Of a stretch of DNA of 64,000 nt, positions 21,971 through 31,615 are shown in pieces. A program made the position numbers and the translations under genes. Under the pieces are notes generated by a model. The model did no database searches. It saw nothing but the letters and a program-made list of their open reading frames with translations, and was not told the origin of the DNA. Source of the DNA: Cantharellus purpuraceus (Eukaryota > Basidiomycota > Agaricomycetes > Cantharellales > Hydnaceae); contig JALBUN010000049.1 of NCBI GenBank assembly GCA_025174535.1, positions 992,001-1,056,000 of the forward strand. Reading direction: 5' to 3'. Numbering within the stretch: position 1 is the stretch's first letter; every line of letters begins with the position of its first letter.

Positions 21971-22569
21971 GTATTCTGTGGCGGACCTTTCCCGTTGTTG
22001 AGGTTTAACCTCTGATAGATTGGGGAAGAAGGGCGGCTACGGTCTGTCTCCAAGTACCCTACCTCTTCGTATCTTTATCCTTTCACGCCGAGTTTTGGTG
22101 GCCTTACTCTCTTTTTTCTTTTTTTTTTTTTTGGGATATACCTCACACCTACCCAGTCCTTCTGTGCTCCGTCTTCTCGATCTGCTGTATTAGGATATCT
22201 CAGGTGTACGTGCTTGTGTATCATAAGGAAGATATATTTCCATCTTTCCATCATGCAGTACTGTCACATTAATTATACATGTGTGAGTGAATAAAGTGAT
22301 AGAACTATTGAGCATTGACTTTGAGCATTGGATTTCATTGGATATTAACAGAAGAACAAAGTAAAACTCCCAGCGGCCGGAATTCAAGGGAGCTAAAGTC
22401 TCTGTTGGATGTCACCTATAATGATATGCACCCTGCAGGGGCATGCCAGAGTCATGCAGGATGACCCACTTCACTGAGCAATTAGTCCACTGTGCGCATG
22501 CTAGTAACAGGTGATAGTGATAGACCCCCGAGTTCCTGCAGCGAACCACCCCCGACTTTGTATTCCATG
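21971..22569. other. Convergent intergenic region
   Basis: 3' regions of the membrane-protein gene (+) and the antiporter gene (-). There is a T-rich tract (about 22110-22135, including T14) and AT-rich sequence up to about 22340. No exon, RNA gene or repeat is supported. Confidence 0.5.
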
Positions 22570-24527
22570 TCATGTCTGCCGACCTTGCGCCTCCAGTCGT
22601 TTAATCCTCCGCACCAGTCCTCCCACAGCAACAGGCCCAACAATAGTGCACAGCACAATCGCCCACACCACGACGAGATACAGCTCGCCATTCCTCTCTC
22701 CAGGGATGACACCCGACAGGGCCACTGAGGATGAGGCCGAGAAGATCCCATGCGACTCGGCAACGGAAGCAATGAGAAACCCGATCTCACCCCGCGCTGC
22801 CATGGCGAGGCCGAGCAAGGCGGGGGCGTAGGCCCGGAGTGCGCGGTGTTCGGGTGCTGTCGAGGGGGGAGTGCGAGATGCGGGGGTTGGATGCTCGCCT
22901 TGGCTTTGTGGATGTTGTTGTTGTGGATGTGGAGGTTCTGGCTTTGGGGCTGAATGAGGGCTTGGTAGGGATGGGGAAGGACTCCTGTTGCTTTCACGGG
23001 AAGGTCTAGCATCCAGCCCTGGAGACGGCATTTCTGCAGGTACGGATGGCTCTGCGATGTCTGCGGTCATCGGAACATCCTGTCTGGACGTCGCTTGACG
23101 CGCAGCACATGCATTACTCGAAGAGCCTGGAAGAGTGTCATGGACAACTTCTGTGTTTTGTGGTTTAACCTCTGCGTAGTCAGAAGAGACGCCTTCTACC
23201 TTTGGCCCAGGTTCAAGTGTTAGCTTAGTTTCTCGTTTCCTACACAACTTCAAAAAAAATAAAGTACATGACCTAGTCGAAGGGTCAAGGGTTCCAGGAA
23301 TAAGCCATAGACCTGTAGCCACCTTGGCCAAAAACATCAGCAACGCATACAGAAGTCCTTTCCAGACTGTTGTCGCATGAAACATTTGGGTTATCGGGAT
23401 CGAAAATCCGATGGACGCCTAGCACCCCAGAAAATATAAGAGATAGGAGAGTCTTGGAGGCGTGGTTGAGTGATAGAACTCACGAAGAAAAAAGGCCTGA
23501 GTATGTGCTCGGCTGATGAACGATAGAATCGATCATATACCTGGAGGCCCGTTTGGGGAGATTCATTCGCCTGGGATTCAACGTGCTTGGTGCTGGATGC
23601 TCCGTCTTGGCTTGGAATAAGGCTATCTCCCCACCATCGTACAACCATGCCCGCGACAAACGCCGCCAGTAACGTAGATGTTCCCGCGTAACTCCCAGCC
23701 ACCACAAGTATCAAGAGAAGCGCCGTGTGTGCGACTAGAGAGAAGTACGCCCCCATGAATGTACTCTTCACGAGTTGACCTCGCTTCGGAGACTGCAACC
23801 AGGAGGTAATTGGTTTGTACAGCGGACGTATAACCAAGCGACAGGTAAGGAAGACAATAAGCACCAAGCCCACTGAGGCACCCAATGCTCTGCCGATAGT
23901 CTTGCCGTACTGACTAGCCGTACCCTGGCCTGTACTAAGCTCTGTGACAACTTGCAGCATGACGAGGCCGATCACATCATCCAACATAGCAGCACTTGTC
24001 AAGACTGTCCCAACATTGGTATTGAGAAGTCCACTGCTGGATAGTGTCGCAAAAGCTGTTCCAAGTGAAGTGGCAGAGAGTGAGGCGCCAGCCGAAAAGC
24101 ATTGCAGTGGAGAGGCGCCAAGGGGGATAAGAAGAAAAGAGAGGGCGATGGGCATGAGCATTCCAGTGATTGCCACTAAAAACGAGAGACTGAAAGAGGA
24201 GACGAGGTCAGAGAGTAACGTCGAGAGTCCTCCTTCCGACCGATACATGGGTCAGAAATACATTGGTACTGACAGAATGAAATTACCTTCATATACAAGT
24301 AAAATGAGACCCAAATATCCCAAGTTTGATATCGAACTCTCGACGGCACCGTTCAGTAATTTTGTGCCTGGTGTACCGAAGAGTACGCCCACGAATACCT
24401 GACCAACCAGGCCACAGTGAAGCATCTGGTCAAGAACTTTGTTGACGCCATTGAGGAGCAGTAATAAACCTGTTAAAACCAGAATTATAGTAAGGGTCGG
24501 TTCCTCATACGAATGCGAGGTCTCCAT
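22570..24527 (-). CDS. CPA2-type monovalent cation/proton antiporter
   Basis: Integral membrane sodium or potassium/proton exchanger of the KefB/NhaA-like class. The N-terminus has a helix LTIILVLTGLLLLLNGV and then VGQVFVGVLFGTPGTKLL. The ion-binding region is visible as ATSLGTAFATLSS and TSAAMLDDVIGLVML; the paired aspartates in LDDV match the DD motif of electrogenic antiporters. About ten to twelve membrane segments can be counted. Between two late helices lies a hydrophilic insert of roughly 150 residues (about 22840-23290 in the DNA), rich in Pro, Ser, Glu and Gln. The conserved helix MAARGEIGFLIASVAESHG comes after it. Short introns lie near 24246-24290 and 23395-23490. The subcellular site (plasma, Golgi or vacuolar membrane) cannot be read from sequence. 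Confidence 0.86.
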
Positions 24528-24601
24528 CAGAGGGACACGAGAAACACAAACCCGGAGTCACGTGGCGTCGCGTAGTTCACGCCACATCTTGAACGTGTAC
24601 C
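24528..24601. promoter_or_regulatory. 74-base divergent promoter
   Basis: Only 74 bases lie between the antiporter start (24527, -) and the coiled-coil protein start (24602, +). Any shared control elements must sit here or inside the coding ends. Confidence 0.5.
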
Positions 24602-25425
24602 ATGATTCGAAGAGCTCAATCAGTTCGACACCGCTCGACGCTAAGTGTAGCAGCATCAGATGACCTCGGGGTTCTGAGAGAGGGTGAAAACAGCGTTGAA
24701 GATGCTCTTCGACAAGATCTGGCTGCGGCAAGACGTGAGAATGACAAGGTATGTGCAATACCCTTTCTGTCAAAGCTCCGTTAAAATGGACCTTTCTCAT
24801 CAAAAACACGTATACACAGCTTCAGAGTCAAGTTGATTCTCTGAATGCAGCCTTGAGAGCCCGCCCGCCCATTGAGAAAGTGCAAGAGTTGGAGAAGGAA
24901 TTTCATAGTTTGGAATTGCTATTGCACGGAACACAGCGAGAGAATGAACGAGCTATGGCTGAACTTGATCGTGTAAAGAGTCGGGAGAAACTGATGGAAC
25001 GAGAGCTGAGGAAATTTGCTGGAGACGACTGGGAAGTGCGTTACATTAGTTGTACGAGCTTCGTTAATATCCTTCTGACCCCTGAGCAACTTCAGGAAAC
25101 GCTCAATATTAGCACCACTTTCTCAACATTGCCATCTTCTCGACAAAGTGCCATCAATACATCTCGTATAACTGCAGCCGATTCCTCATTCCAGTCAATG
25201 GTTTCGTCTTCAACGACGACCACCGTCACGGAAAGACCATCGTCTTCCGCATCATCAGCGGAAGCTACGCTAGCTCACATGGAGCAAATTCGTATGATGC
25301 TTATGGGCATGAACGAGCGGCTGCAGACTGGTGAGGAGAAGCTGCAGCAAGCAGTGCACCGAGCAGAACAAGAGAAGCAGAGGTTGGATGAAATGATGGA
25401 AAAGAAGACTCAAGTATCTGCCTGA
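24602..25425 (+). CDS. Coiled-coil protein, uncharacterised
   Basis: Three exons: MIRRAQSVRHRS..., then LQSQVDSLNAALRARP onward, then ETLNISTTF to QVSA. Introns run from about 24750 to 24820 and 25036 to 25095. Residues about 35-120 form an amphipathic helix (VQELEKEFHSLELLLHGTQR, ENERAMAELDRVKSREKLM). A Ser/Thr-rich stretch (SSSTTTTVTERPSSSASS) follows, and a second coiled coil (EEKLQQAVHRAEQEKQRLDE) ends the protein. There is no catalytic motif, membrane segment or signal peptide. It looks like a structural or adaptor protein of about 230 residues; I cannot assign it to a named complex. Confidence 0.68.
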
Positions 25426-25512
25426 TGCAGGTTGCTGAGCTTTTGCAATAAATACGATCTATCTTTCCTCGTAACGGACGACAACCTGTTTGTGCAATAC
25501 CCACGATACGTA

Positions 25513-26463
25513 CTATATACCCTTGTCTTTCAGTATCTTCTCTACAACTCTCTCGATCATACCTCGCAATCTCTCTCCTGCTGAGCCTGGAATTTCGCCA
25601 TCACCACCAAAACTGGCTACAACCGCCTTTTCTACATACTTCCCGAGCATGTCAACCTCGATGTTTACAGTTTCACCTATTTGTTTCTGGGCGAGGGTGA
25701 CCTTTGTCCTCGTATGTGCGATCAGCATTACGCCAAATGTTCGATCCTTGTCGGAGACGGAGGTCAATGTCAGGCTGGGTGAGCGAAAGATATAAGATTA
25801 AAGGACATCGATTATACATGAAACATACGATGTTCCATCAATTGCTATATACCCTTTGGGTATTATGTATGGTAGAAGAGTGGTCCCTTCAGGAAGTTGA
25901 AAGAGAAGACGTATCGAATTTTCGTCAAAGGCTCGCGACACGATCGTTGCAATTGAATCGACATGGCCCTATGTGGGGGAGCATCGTCACCCCTGCCTTT
26001 GTATGTCCATAATAGCAAATGATAATACCTGTACGAAGTGACCACCAAACCGCACATGGGCGGACATCGCTCTCTCCAGGTTAACTCGATGTCCGACCTT
26101 CAACTGGCCTTCATTTACCACTTTAGAGTGCATAACTGATCCCGGTCAAGACTGCCTACCTAGGTCAGTCTTTTCCAGTGTCTCCGGTGCCAAGCCGACC
26201 TTAAATGAGTCCTTGGTGTGCTCAGTAACCGTCAGACACGTTCCATTGACTGAGATGGAATCTCCAACATGGCAATCGCTTAAAATCTCCTCGGATTCCG
26301 ATATTGTCATGCTCCAGCCACCGCCTCCACTCTCAGACTCATCCAAGGGAATGATGGATGAGACGAGGCCCATGTGTTCTACCTATCAGTGAAAACGAAG
26401 CCTTCGCTAAAGTTATGCGGGATATACTTTTACACTTTGATTGCTCACGAGACCAGTGAACAT
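25513..26463 (-). CDS. Riboflavin synthase alpha chain
   Basis: Makes riboflavin from two molecules of 6,7-dimethyl-8-ribityllumazine, the last step of vitamin B2 synthesis (RIB5 in yeast). The protein has the classic duplicated barrel. Half one starts MFTGLVEHMGLV (a first intron follows codon 5) and contains GDSISVNGTCLTVTE, then VGHRVNLERAM. Half two starts GHVDSIATIV, contains KGYIAIDGTSLTLTSV, and ends with VNIEVDMLGKYVEKAV. The C-terminus is a basic helix ending LKDKGI. The start at 26463 gives the invariant MFTGLVE N-terminus. Two further short introns split the protein near 26030 and 26110-26150. It converges on the coiled-coil gene with 87 bases between stops. Complete, all conserved blocks present. 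Confidence 0.92.
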
Positions 26464-26577
26464 GATGTCGATAAACGTTTGGCCGACCAAACACAACGAA
26501 AAGCGAAGGCTGAGAGGATGTTATGTAAGCAACTCAACACTCCTTCTAAACTCACAATGGCAATATTGCAATGTATG

Positions 26578-26781
26578 TGGGAAATGTAAAAGTATTCCCT
26601 AAATTATTTAAAGATACGATATTCTTATGAAAGTTTTCTGGTTTTTTTTGTGCAGTTTGACCACCATATAGTTCAAGCATTTTCTGCACCAGAATATTCT
26701 GGTGCAGACAATATTAAAAAAAAAAAAATGCTCAGAATAACTTAAACATTTCTAAATTTCAGGAATGCTTTAAATTTCCCA
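26578..26781. mobile_element. MITE-like element with imperfect terminal inverted repeats
   Basis: The left end begins TGGGAAATGTAAAAGTATTC. The reverse complement of the right end, reading from 26781, begins TGGGAAATTTAAAGCATTCC, so the two match over roughly 30 bases with small indels. A second TGGGAAATG copy lies just outside the right end (to about 26794). The interior is AT-rich, non-coding, has an A12 run, and carries a perfect 26-base palindrome. Size (about 200 bases), AT-richness and lack of coding fit a miniature inverted-repeat element. No target-site duplication is obvious. Inference from structure only. Confidence 0.5.
26683..26708. repeat. Perfect 26-base palindrome
   Basis: TCTGCACCAGAAT followed at once by its reverse complement, centred between 26695 and 26696, with no mismatch and no spacer. 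It lies inside the MITE-like element and could extrude as a cruciform. Confidence 0.9.
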
Positions 26782-27039
26782 CTGACATTTCCCATCCACC
26801 ACCGAATTAAATGTAGTTGGCTATTTCTAGTATGACTTTCGAAAAATTTGGATGTAAGGATACGATACATGGAGTATGTATCGATGCCTTATTATGTTGC
26901 AGGTACGGTCGTGGACTTCATACCCGGTGTCTTTGTCTTGCTCGTTTCGAACTAAAACAAGTGCTGAGTATGCAGACATCTGGCAACTATATGATATTAT
27001 TATGATCACATGAATAGAGTTCAAGCGCTCCCGTGTTCT

Positions 27040-27597
27040 CTAAGCCGAGGCAACGAACACTGTCACTTGAGAAGTAAAAGTGAGTGGAGTATTTTCCGCC
27101 TGCATCATGCTACATGAATATATGTTATTTGATAACAGGTAGCTTCTTACCCCTAGCGTGTAGAACTCTCCACATGTAAGGTTGTAGGTTGTGTTCAGGC
27201 CGGTGATCAAGTTGACCGGGAAGGTGAGAGTAACGTTCTGTTCGATGAATTCGCCATGGATGGGGAATGTAGGAGCCACTACTGTCGCTAGCTGTGTCTG
27301 ACCTAGGTCATTAATTTCTGGGTCATTCGTTATTGGTGCTTGGGCGTTTACAATCTTCGCGCCGAACAAAAGCGCGAGGACGTCCACACTAGACGTGGTA
27401 GCTTCAGGCAGCAAACATGTGAACTCACACCCTGATGACACAGGATCAACATCATACGTACGGGCTATGGCGACCGTCGCCGTGAAAGGTTGGCCAGCGA
27501 CAATGCGTGCATTCTGCGTAGGCGCAATGATGCGCACTGTCTGGGCCAACCCCCCAAGTGCACACAGTAGGAATGTGCCCAATGCTCCGATCTTCAT
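27040..27597 (-). CDS. Small secreted protein, uncharacterised
   Basis: About 170-185 residues. The N-terminus MKIGALGTFLLCALGGLAQT is a typical signal peptide with likely cleavage after LAQ or nearby. The mature part is Thr/Val/Ala-rich with predicted beta strands (VRIIAPTQNARIVAGQPFT), two Cys pairs (GCEFTCLL, NLTCGEF) and N-glycosylation sequons (NVT, NTT, NLT). It looks like a small Ig-like beta-sandwich secreted protein of a kind common in wood- and litter-inhabiting basidiomycetes. A 51-base segment with GT/AG ends (about 27103-27153) is in frame and may be an intron; removing it gives TLGAENTPLTF. A TATAAAAG box lies about 70 bases upstream. Confidence 0.72.
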   Translation of the reverse strand: MKIGALGTFLLCALGGLAQTVRIIAPTQNARIVAGQPFTATVAIARTYDVDPVSSGCEFTCLLPEATTSSVDVLALLFGAKIVNAQAPITNDPEINDLGQTQLATVVAPTFPIHGEFIEQNVTLTFPVNLITGLNTTYNLTCGEFYTLGVRSYLLSNNIYSCSMMQAENTPLTFTSQVTVFVASA

Positions 27598-30339
27598 CTT
27601 AAGAATTGTAGTACGTAGTTTTCAACGAATCAGGAGTGTTGACCTGTTCAAAGTCAAACCGCCTGCTTTTATACTTTACTGACAGGGGTTGCACGAAACA
27701 GAGTCAAATTATGTCAAAGATCCGATGGCACAGGCGGTAAGTATACGCCCCGAATATGAAGGGGTGCGCATGCCGGCAATATGAAAGCTTTGCACAAGGA
27801 ACTGACCAGGTGCCGGATGTCTGATGATGGAGACAATTCCAAGTCGTTTGAGTTCTTGATTGGGCAAATTACACCTGTTAGTGAACTCTAGACGAATATC
27901 AGGCCGTTAGGAGGCACCCGAAGCAAACATTCATTGAAAGCATATTATACTTTGAATATGCCATCTAAATAGCAGTGCTTGAGCAGATGAGATTTGTGGA
28001 ATGGCGCTCATGCGGAATCCTTTGATGTTCCTGGCTGATGAAGGAAGTCGCGGCAGATGGGATTGCACGTCATAATTATTGTGCATGAGTAACAAGGGTA
28101 GGCAGTGCGTGATGTTGGCGCGGAAGCTGTACGCACAAAAGCCGTGAGTACCGACATAGAGTCAGACTGCAGGACATTTTGCGCAAGATCATGGTCCATT
28201 ACTACAAGATGTCTGGCTTAGAAAGGATGATCCCGAAGAGAGCAGCCGCCGAGCTAAGTAGGTGCCTGGCAAACAGCATTGCGGCAGGGTTGAAATGTTG
28301 ACATTGAGCGTATGCTCGAGGTCGTGCTGGCGAAATTCAGCCCGAGGCCCTTTCCCCCTGAGGTTTAAATATCATTGCGTCAGCAAAAGTGCGGCTTACA
28401 GTAGGACCAACTTACACCTTCATAATAATCATAATCGGAGCCAATAGCCAAGGGATTGAATTTATACCCACATAGTGTGGTGAGCGTAGTGTTCCAGAGT
28501 CGAAGGCTTCTCTTAACCTTGAAAATTAATCGCGTAAACTAGACGGATTACATCACCACATAACTTGAACATGTGCAGATCATATAAGTATGTCTGCCAG
28601 TGATAATTTTAGCGCGACCTGGTGTAATCTTTGTAATCTATATACTTGCAGCCGGAGTTGGTCGGGGTGTCAATTTATCTGATCTTTACAACGCAGAAAA
28701 AAGCGATTTACTTTGTGCCTCTTTCAGCGATAAGCAATGTCTATCTTCTACAGTTGTTGCACCCATTTTTGTTTTTTCTGAATTCAGCTCACTTGCCTCA
28801 CGTGCTTCCCATCACCTGCAGCAAACCTGCGTGTCTTCATCACGAATCTTGTAAACGGTGGTCTAATCATAGCTGTAGTGCTGTTGGAAATATCGGAGCT
28901 CTGTAAGTGACGGCCCTGGATTCATGTTTATCTACTGACCACACTCTTGGAATTCCGGGATGATCAGAGTGAGTCAGGAGCCATCGTTTGACCAGTCTGA
29001 CAGATGTATCGGAAGTCACTTCTTTCCACCTTTAACATCAGTTTACAAGTAATAGTACGGCACATTGCATTTGACAGACACTGTTCCCTTAATATAACGA
29101 GCGACTTTCGCGAATGGTGACTTCATAATCCTATGTCATGGGGTACATACCTCTGGGAAAAGCAAACTTAGTAGTGTACGTCTTCGATTATCCGTTTGTG
29201 TTAAATTCTTTTAAATTCTTCAATCTTAATATCTTGCACCAATAGGATGTGATCACCAACAATGTCTTGTGCGTACGTCTCATTATTCTTCCCCCCCCCC
29301 CCCCTCTCCCCCTTTCTTTCAAGCGCGAGGACGAAAATAAGCAATGTGCCAGACAGCCGTCTTCCCCTTTGCGCAGTGTTCCGCATCCCGATGCAGGGTG
29401 AGGAGCCGCCTCCAAAGATCGAAGGCGTTGTTGGCTGTATGATGGCCGTAATTTGCAATCGGAGCGCTTCTATTCCTTCCAACCTCGGTCCACATTTTCC
29501 TTCGAATCCTAGAAATATCACTTTGAAAGCGGGTTGGTGCTGGTAGGGAAGCACGGAGAATAGATTTGACATTCGACTTACTGGCAGAGCTCTTGTATGC
29601 AAGGCTGGTCCTTCTGACAATTTCCGAGCAGGCAAAGGCTATTTTATTCATGTTACTTTGCAGGAGGGTGTCATATATACCTCTAGAGAAGACATTACAC
29701 GAAGACTCGCCAAGAATAGTGATTTTACCGTTGTCTCTCGCTCACCGCATATGTTTGTGATTGTTTCCCCTGTCTTCATCTTTTATGATGTCGTGAGTGG
29801 GATGACATCATTACGTCTCGTGGTTGCCCGCATGGGGAAGCGCATCATAATAGGTGACAATCGACCATTCCCAGAACAGAAACATGACAGTTAAGGGGCT
29901 GAGGGGGTGAACGGTCATGTACCCATGTCCATAGGTGCAGTCTCCGTACTACCCTGCCGCAATCAGCTCATTGAGGGCCCTCCCTCTCTGAAGTACGCAG
30001 CCTATCCACGCAACGCCTTAATCTCCTCATGAACAATTGATTAGAACCCGGGATTCCAAAGTAGCTCATATAAACCCGAGATCGTCGACATGTTCGTCTT
30101 AATTCTAGTGAGGCATTGTTCTGAACGAGGAGGAAGGGAACCGGTCACTGAACAGCCCCTCGAGTTAACTCAGGGCAAAATAGGAAGGCGGGAGGTGCTG
30201 GATACCAAATACTTTGGTAGGGACGACTAACTGATACCACTAGATCGGATACAGAGTCTGTATAACGGACTCAGCGTAAGTATTGAGTGTAAGTTTGAAG
30301 CAAGGTATCATCTAGGATTATGCCTGACGTAAGGACAGC
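27598..30339. other. Gene-poor region
   Basis: About 2.7 kb without a gene I can support. Open frames are short, lack family resemblance, and do not chain through plausible introns. It contains a C16 run followed by pyrimidines (about 29291-29320). Either a lineage-specific gene with very short exons or plain intergenic DNA is possible. Confidence 0.5.
27666..27673 (-). promoter_or_regulatory. TATA box of the secreted-protein gene
   Basis: TATAAAAG on the minus strand, about 70 bases before the start codon at 27597. This is a normal position for a strongly or conditionally expressed fungal gene. Confidence 0.6.
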
Positions 30340-31570
30340 CAGTCATAGACAACAACCTTTGGCACATCTACAATGTAAAATCAGTGCACCCTGGGCGATA
30401 TTTAATGGAGTCACTGGTACAAGCAGACCAAATAGCGAGATTGAAGTTGCATCCACACTATCGGACCTGGCGTTCCTCAACGAGGGCCACTCATCAACAA
30501 TGACTTTAGGACAATTTATGTAGTCGTCCACAGTACCTGTAAACACGAGTTAATAGTGACAGCACCCAGTGCAACATACGAAGCTTGGTTTTGATGAGCA
30601 CGTACTGATCTGTGTAGAAGAAAAAGGTCATTCCCTTTTCATTATTTGGATTGGGTAGCATAGCATTCACGTTTTAGAAGCCAACCTTTAATTACGAGCT
30701 TGAACCCCATGCGATCGATAGTGTCGTTGGTCGTCCCACTGGTAGCAAAGTTCGTCATCGTCATCGTCGTCCTGGGGCAGAGGCAACACACCACGCGCCC
30801 CATGAATTTTTCAACGGGAACCTGTGAACCGTGTATGACAAGGTGAGTGAATGCTGGCCCGGGTTGGTGGTAGGATTTATAACCGAGTGGACTCATTGGC
30901 CATACACCGTCGAGACGGACTTCGTTGAAGTGCGATATTTGCTCTAGAGTTTATTGAGCAAACTTACTCACTCTGTTGTCCATTCTTAGCTTTCATCCTG
31001 GCAGCCTCCGTGCCGCCATTTGTGACAATGGGGCTCCTGTCATCCCACATCCACTTCGCCCATTCCTTCGTCTTCTGTTAATAGTGCCAGTTCCTTACTC
31101 ACTTCATGTCCGCTAGTGCATGCTCTGGATGTTGTACGTTGAGCCCAGAGAGGCCATCACGGTCGCCAGAACGAGTGAGGTAAATTCAAGGGCGAATTCG
31201 GTTCAACAAGCCGGAAACGAGTGGGGCGTATAATACTATTGGTAGCATCCTCGTCGTTCAAACATAAGACTCAAAAGTGTCGTAAATGAGGATTGAATAC
31301 CATTAGCGGTACGGTGGGTGTGACCTGGTAGAACCATGCGGATGTATTGACTAGTGTTCTGTGAGTAAGCGCCAGCCGAAGCGTCGCTGCAGACATTACC
31401 GTAGGTATATATGCATGACTCACTCTTGTTGTAGAGGTTACGCAAGGAGATGCAAGTTGTTTTAGCCAAACAGGCTTTCATTGACGTACTTGTAGATAGC
31501 GACAAACTGGATACTGTACAACTGCACTCACACGAACTGAGCTACAACAGCAGCAGCATGGGCGTACATC
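30340..31570 (-). other. Coding-like fragments on the minus strand, unresolved
   Basis: Several minus-strand pieces have coding-like composition and GT/AG borders but do not make a gene I recognise. 31570 downward: MMYAHAAAVVAQFV, possibly a signal-type start. 31310-31370: NTSQYIRMVLPGHTHRTANG. 30990-31200: SGDRDGLSGLNVQHPEHALA, then KEWAKWMWDDRSPIVTNGG. 30680-30940: FNEVRLDGVWPMSPLGYKS, then HLVIHGSQVPVEKFMG. 30343-30546: CPKVIVDEWPSLRNARS. They may be exons of one multi-exon gene, or a decayed copy of a gene present elsewhere. The product cannot be named. Confidence 0.35.
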
Positions 31571-31615
31571 ATTTATAATAGCAAAGGGCATCAAGAATTC
31601 GATAGACTGGTCCTT

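Noticed and set aside
22370..22385. GCGGCCGGAATTC, linker-like NotI/EcoRI-type sequence
   Set aside because: Too short and not an exact NotI site; no vector sequence nearby.
29188..29894. Overlapping frames on both strands around a poly-C run
   Set aside because: Low-complexity driven; no splice continuity or recognisable domain.
31183..31205. AAGGGCGAATTCG, resembling a TA-cloning vector junction
   Set aside because: Only about 13 bases match; flanking sequence is unlike any vector and reads as normal fungal DNA on both sides.
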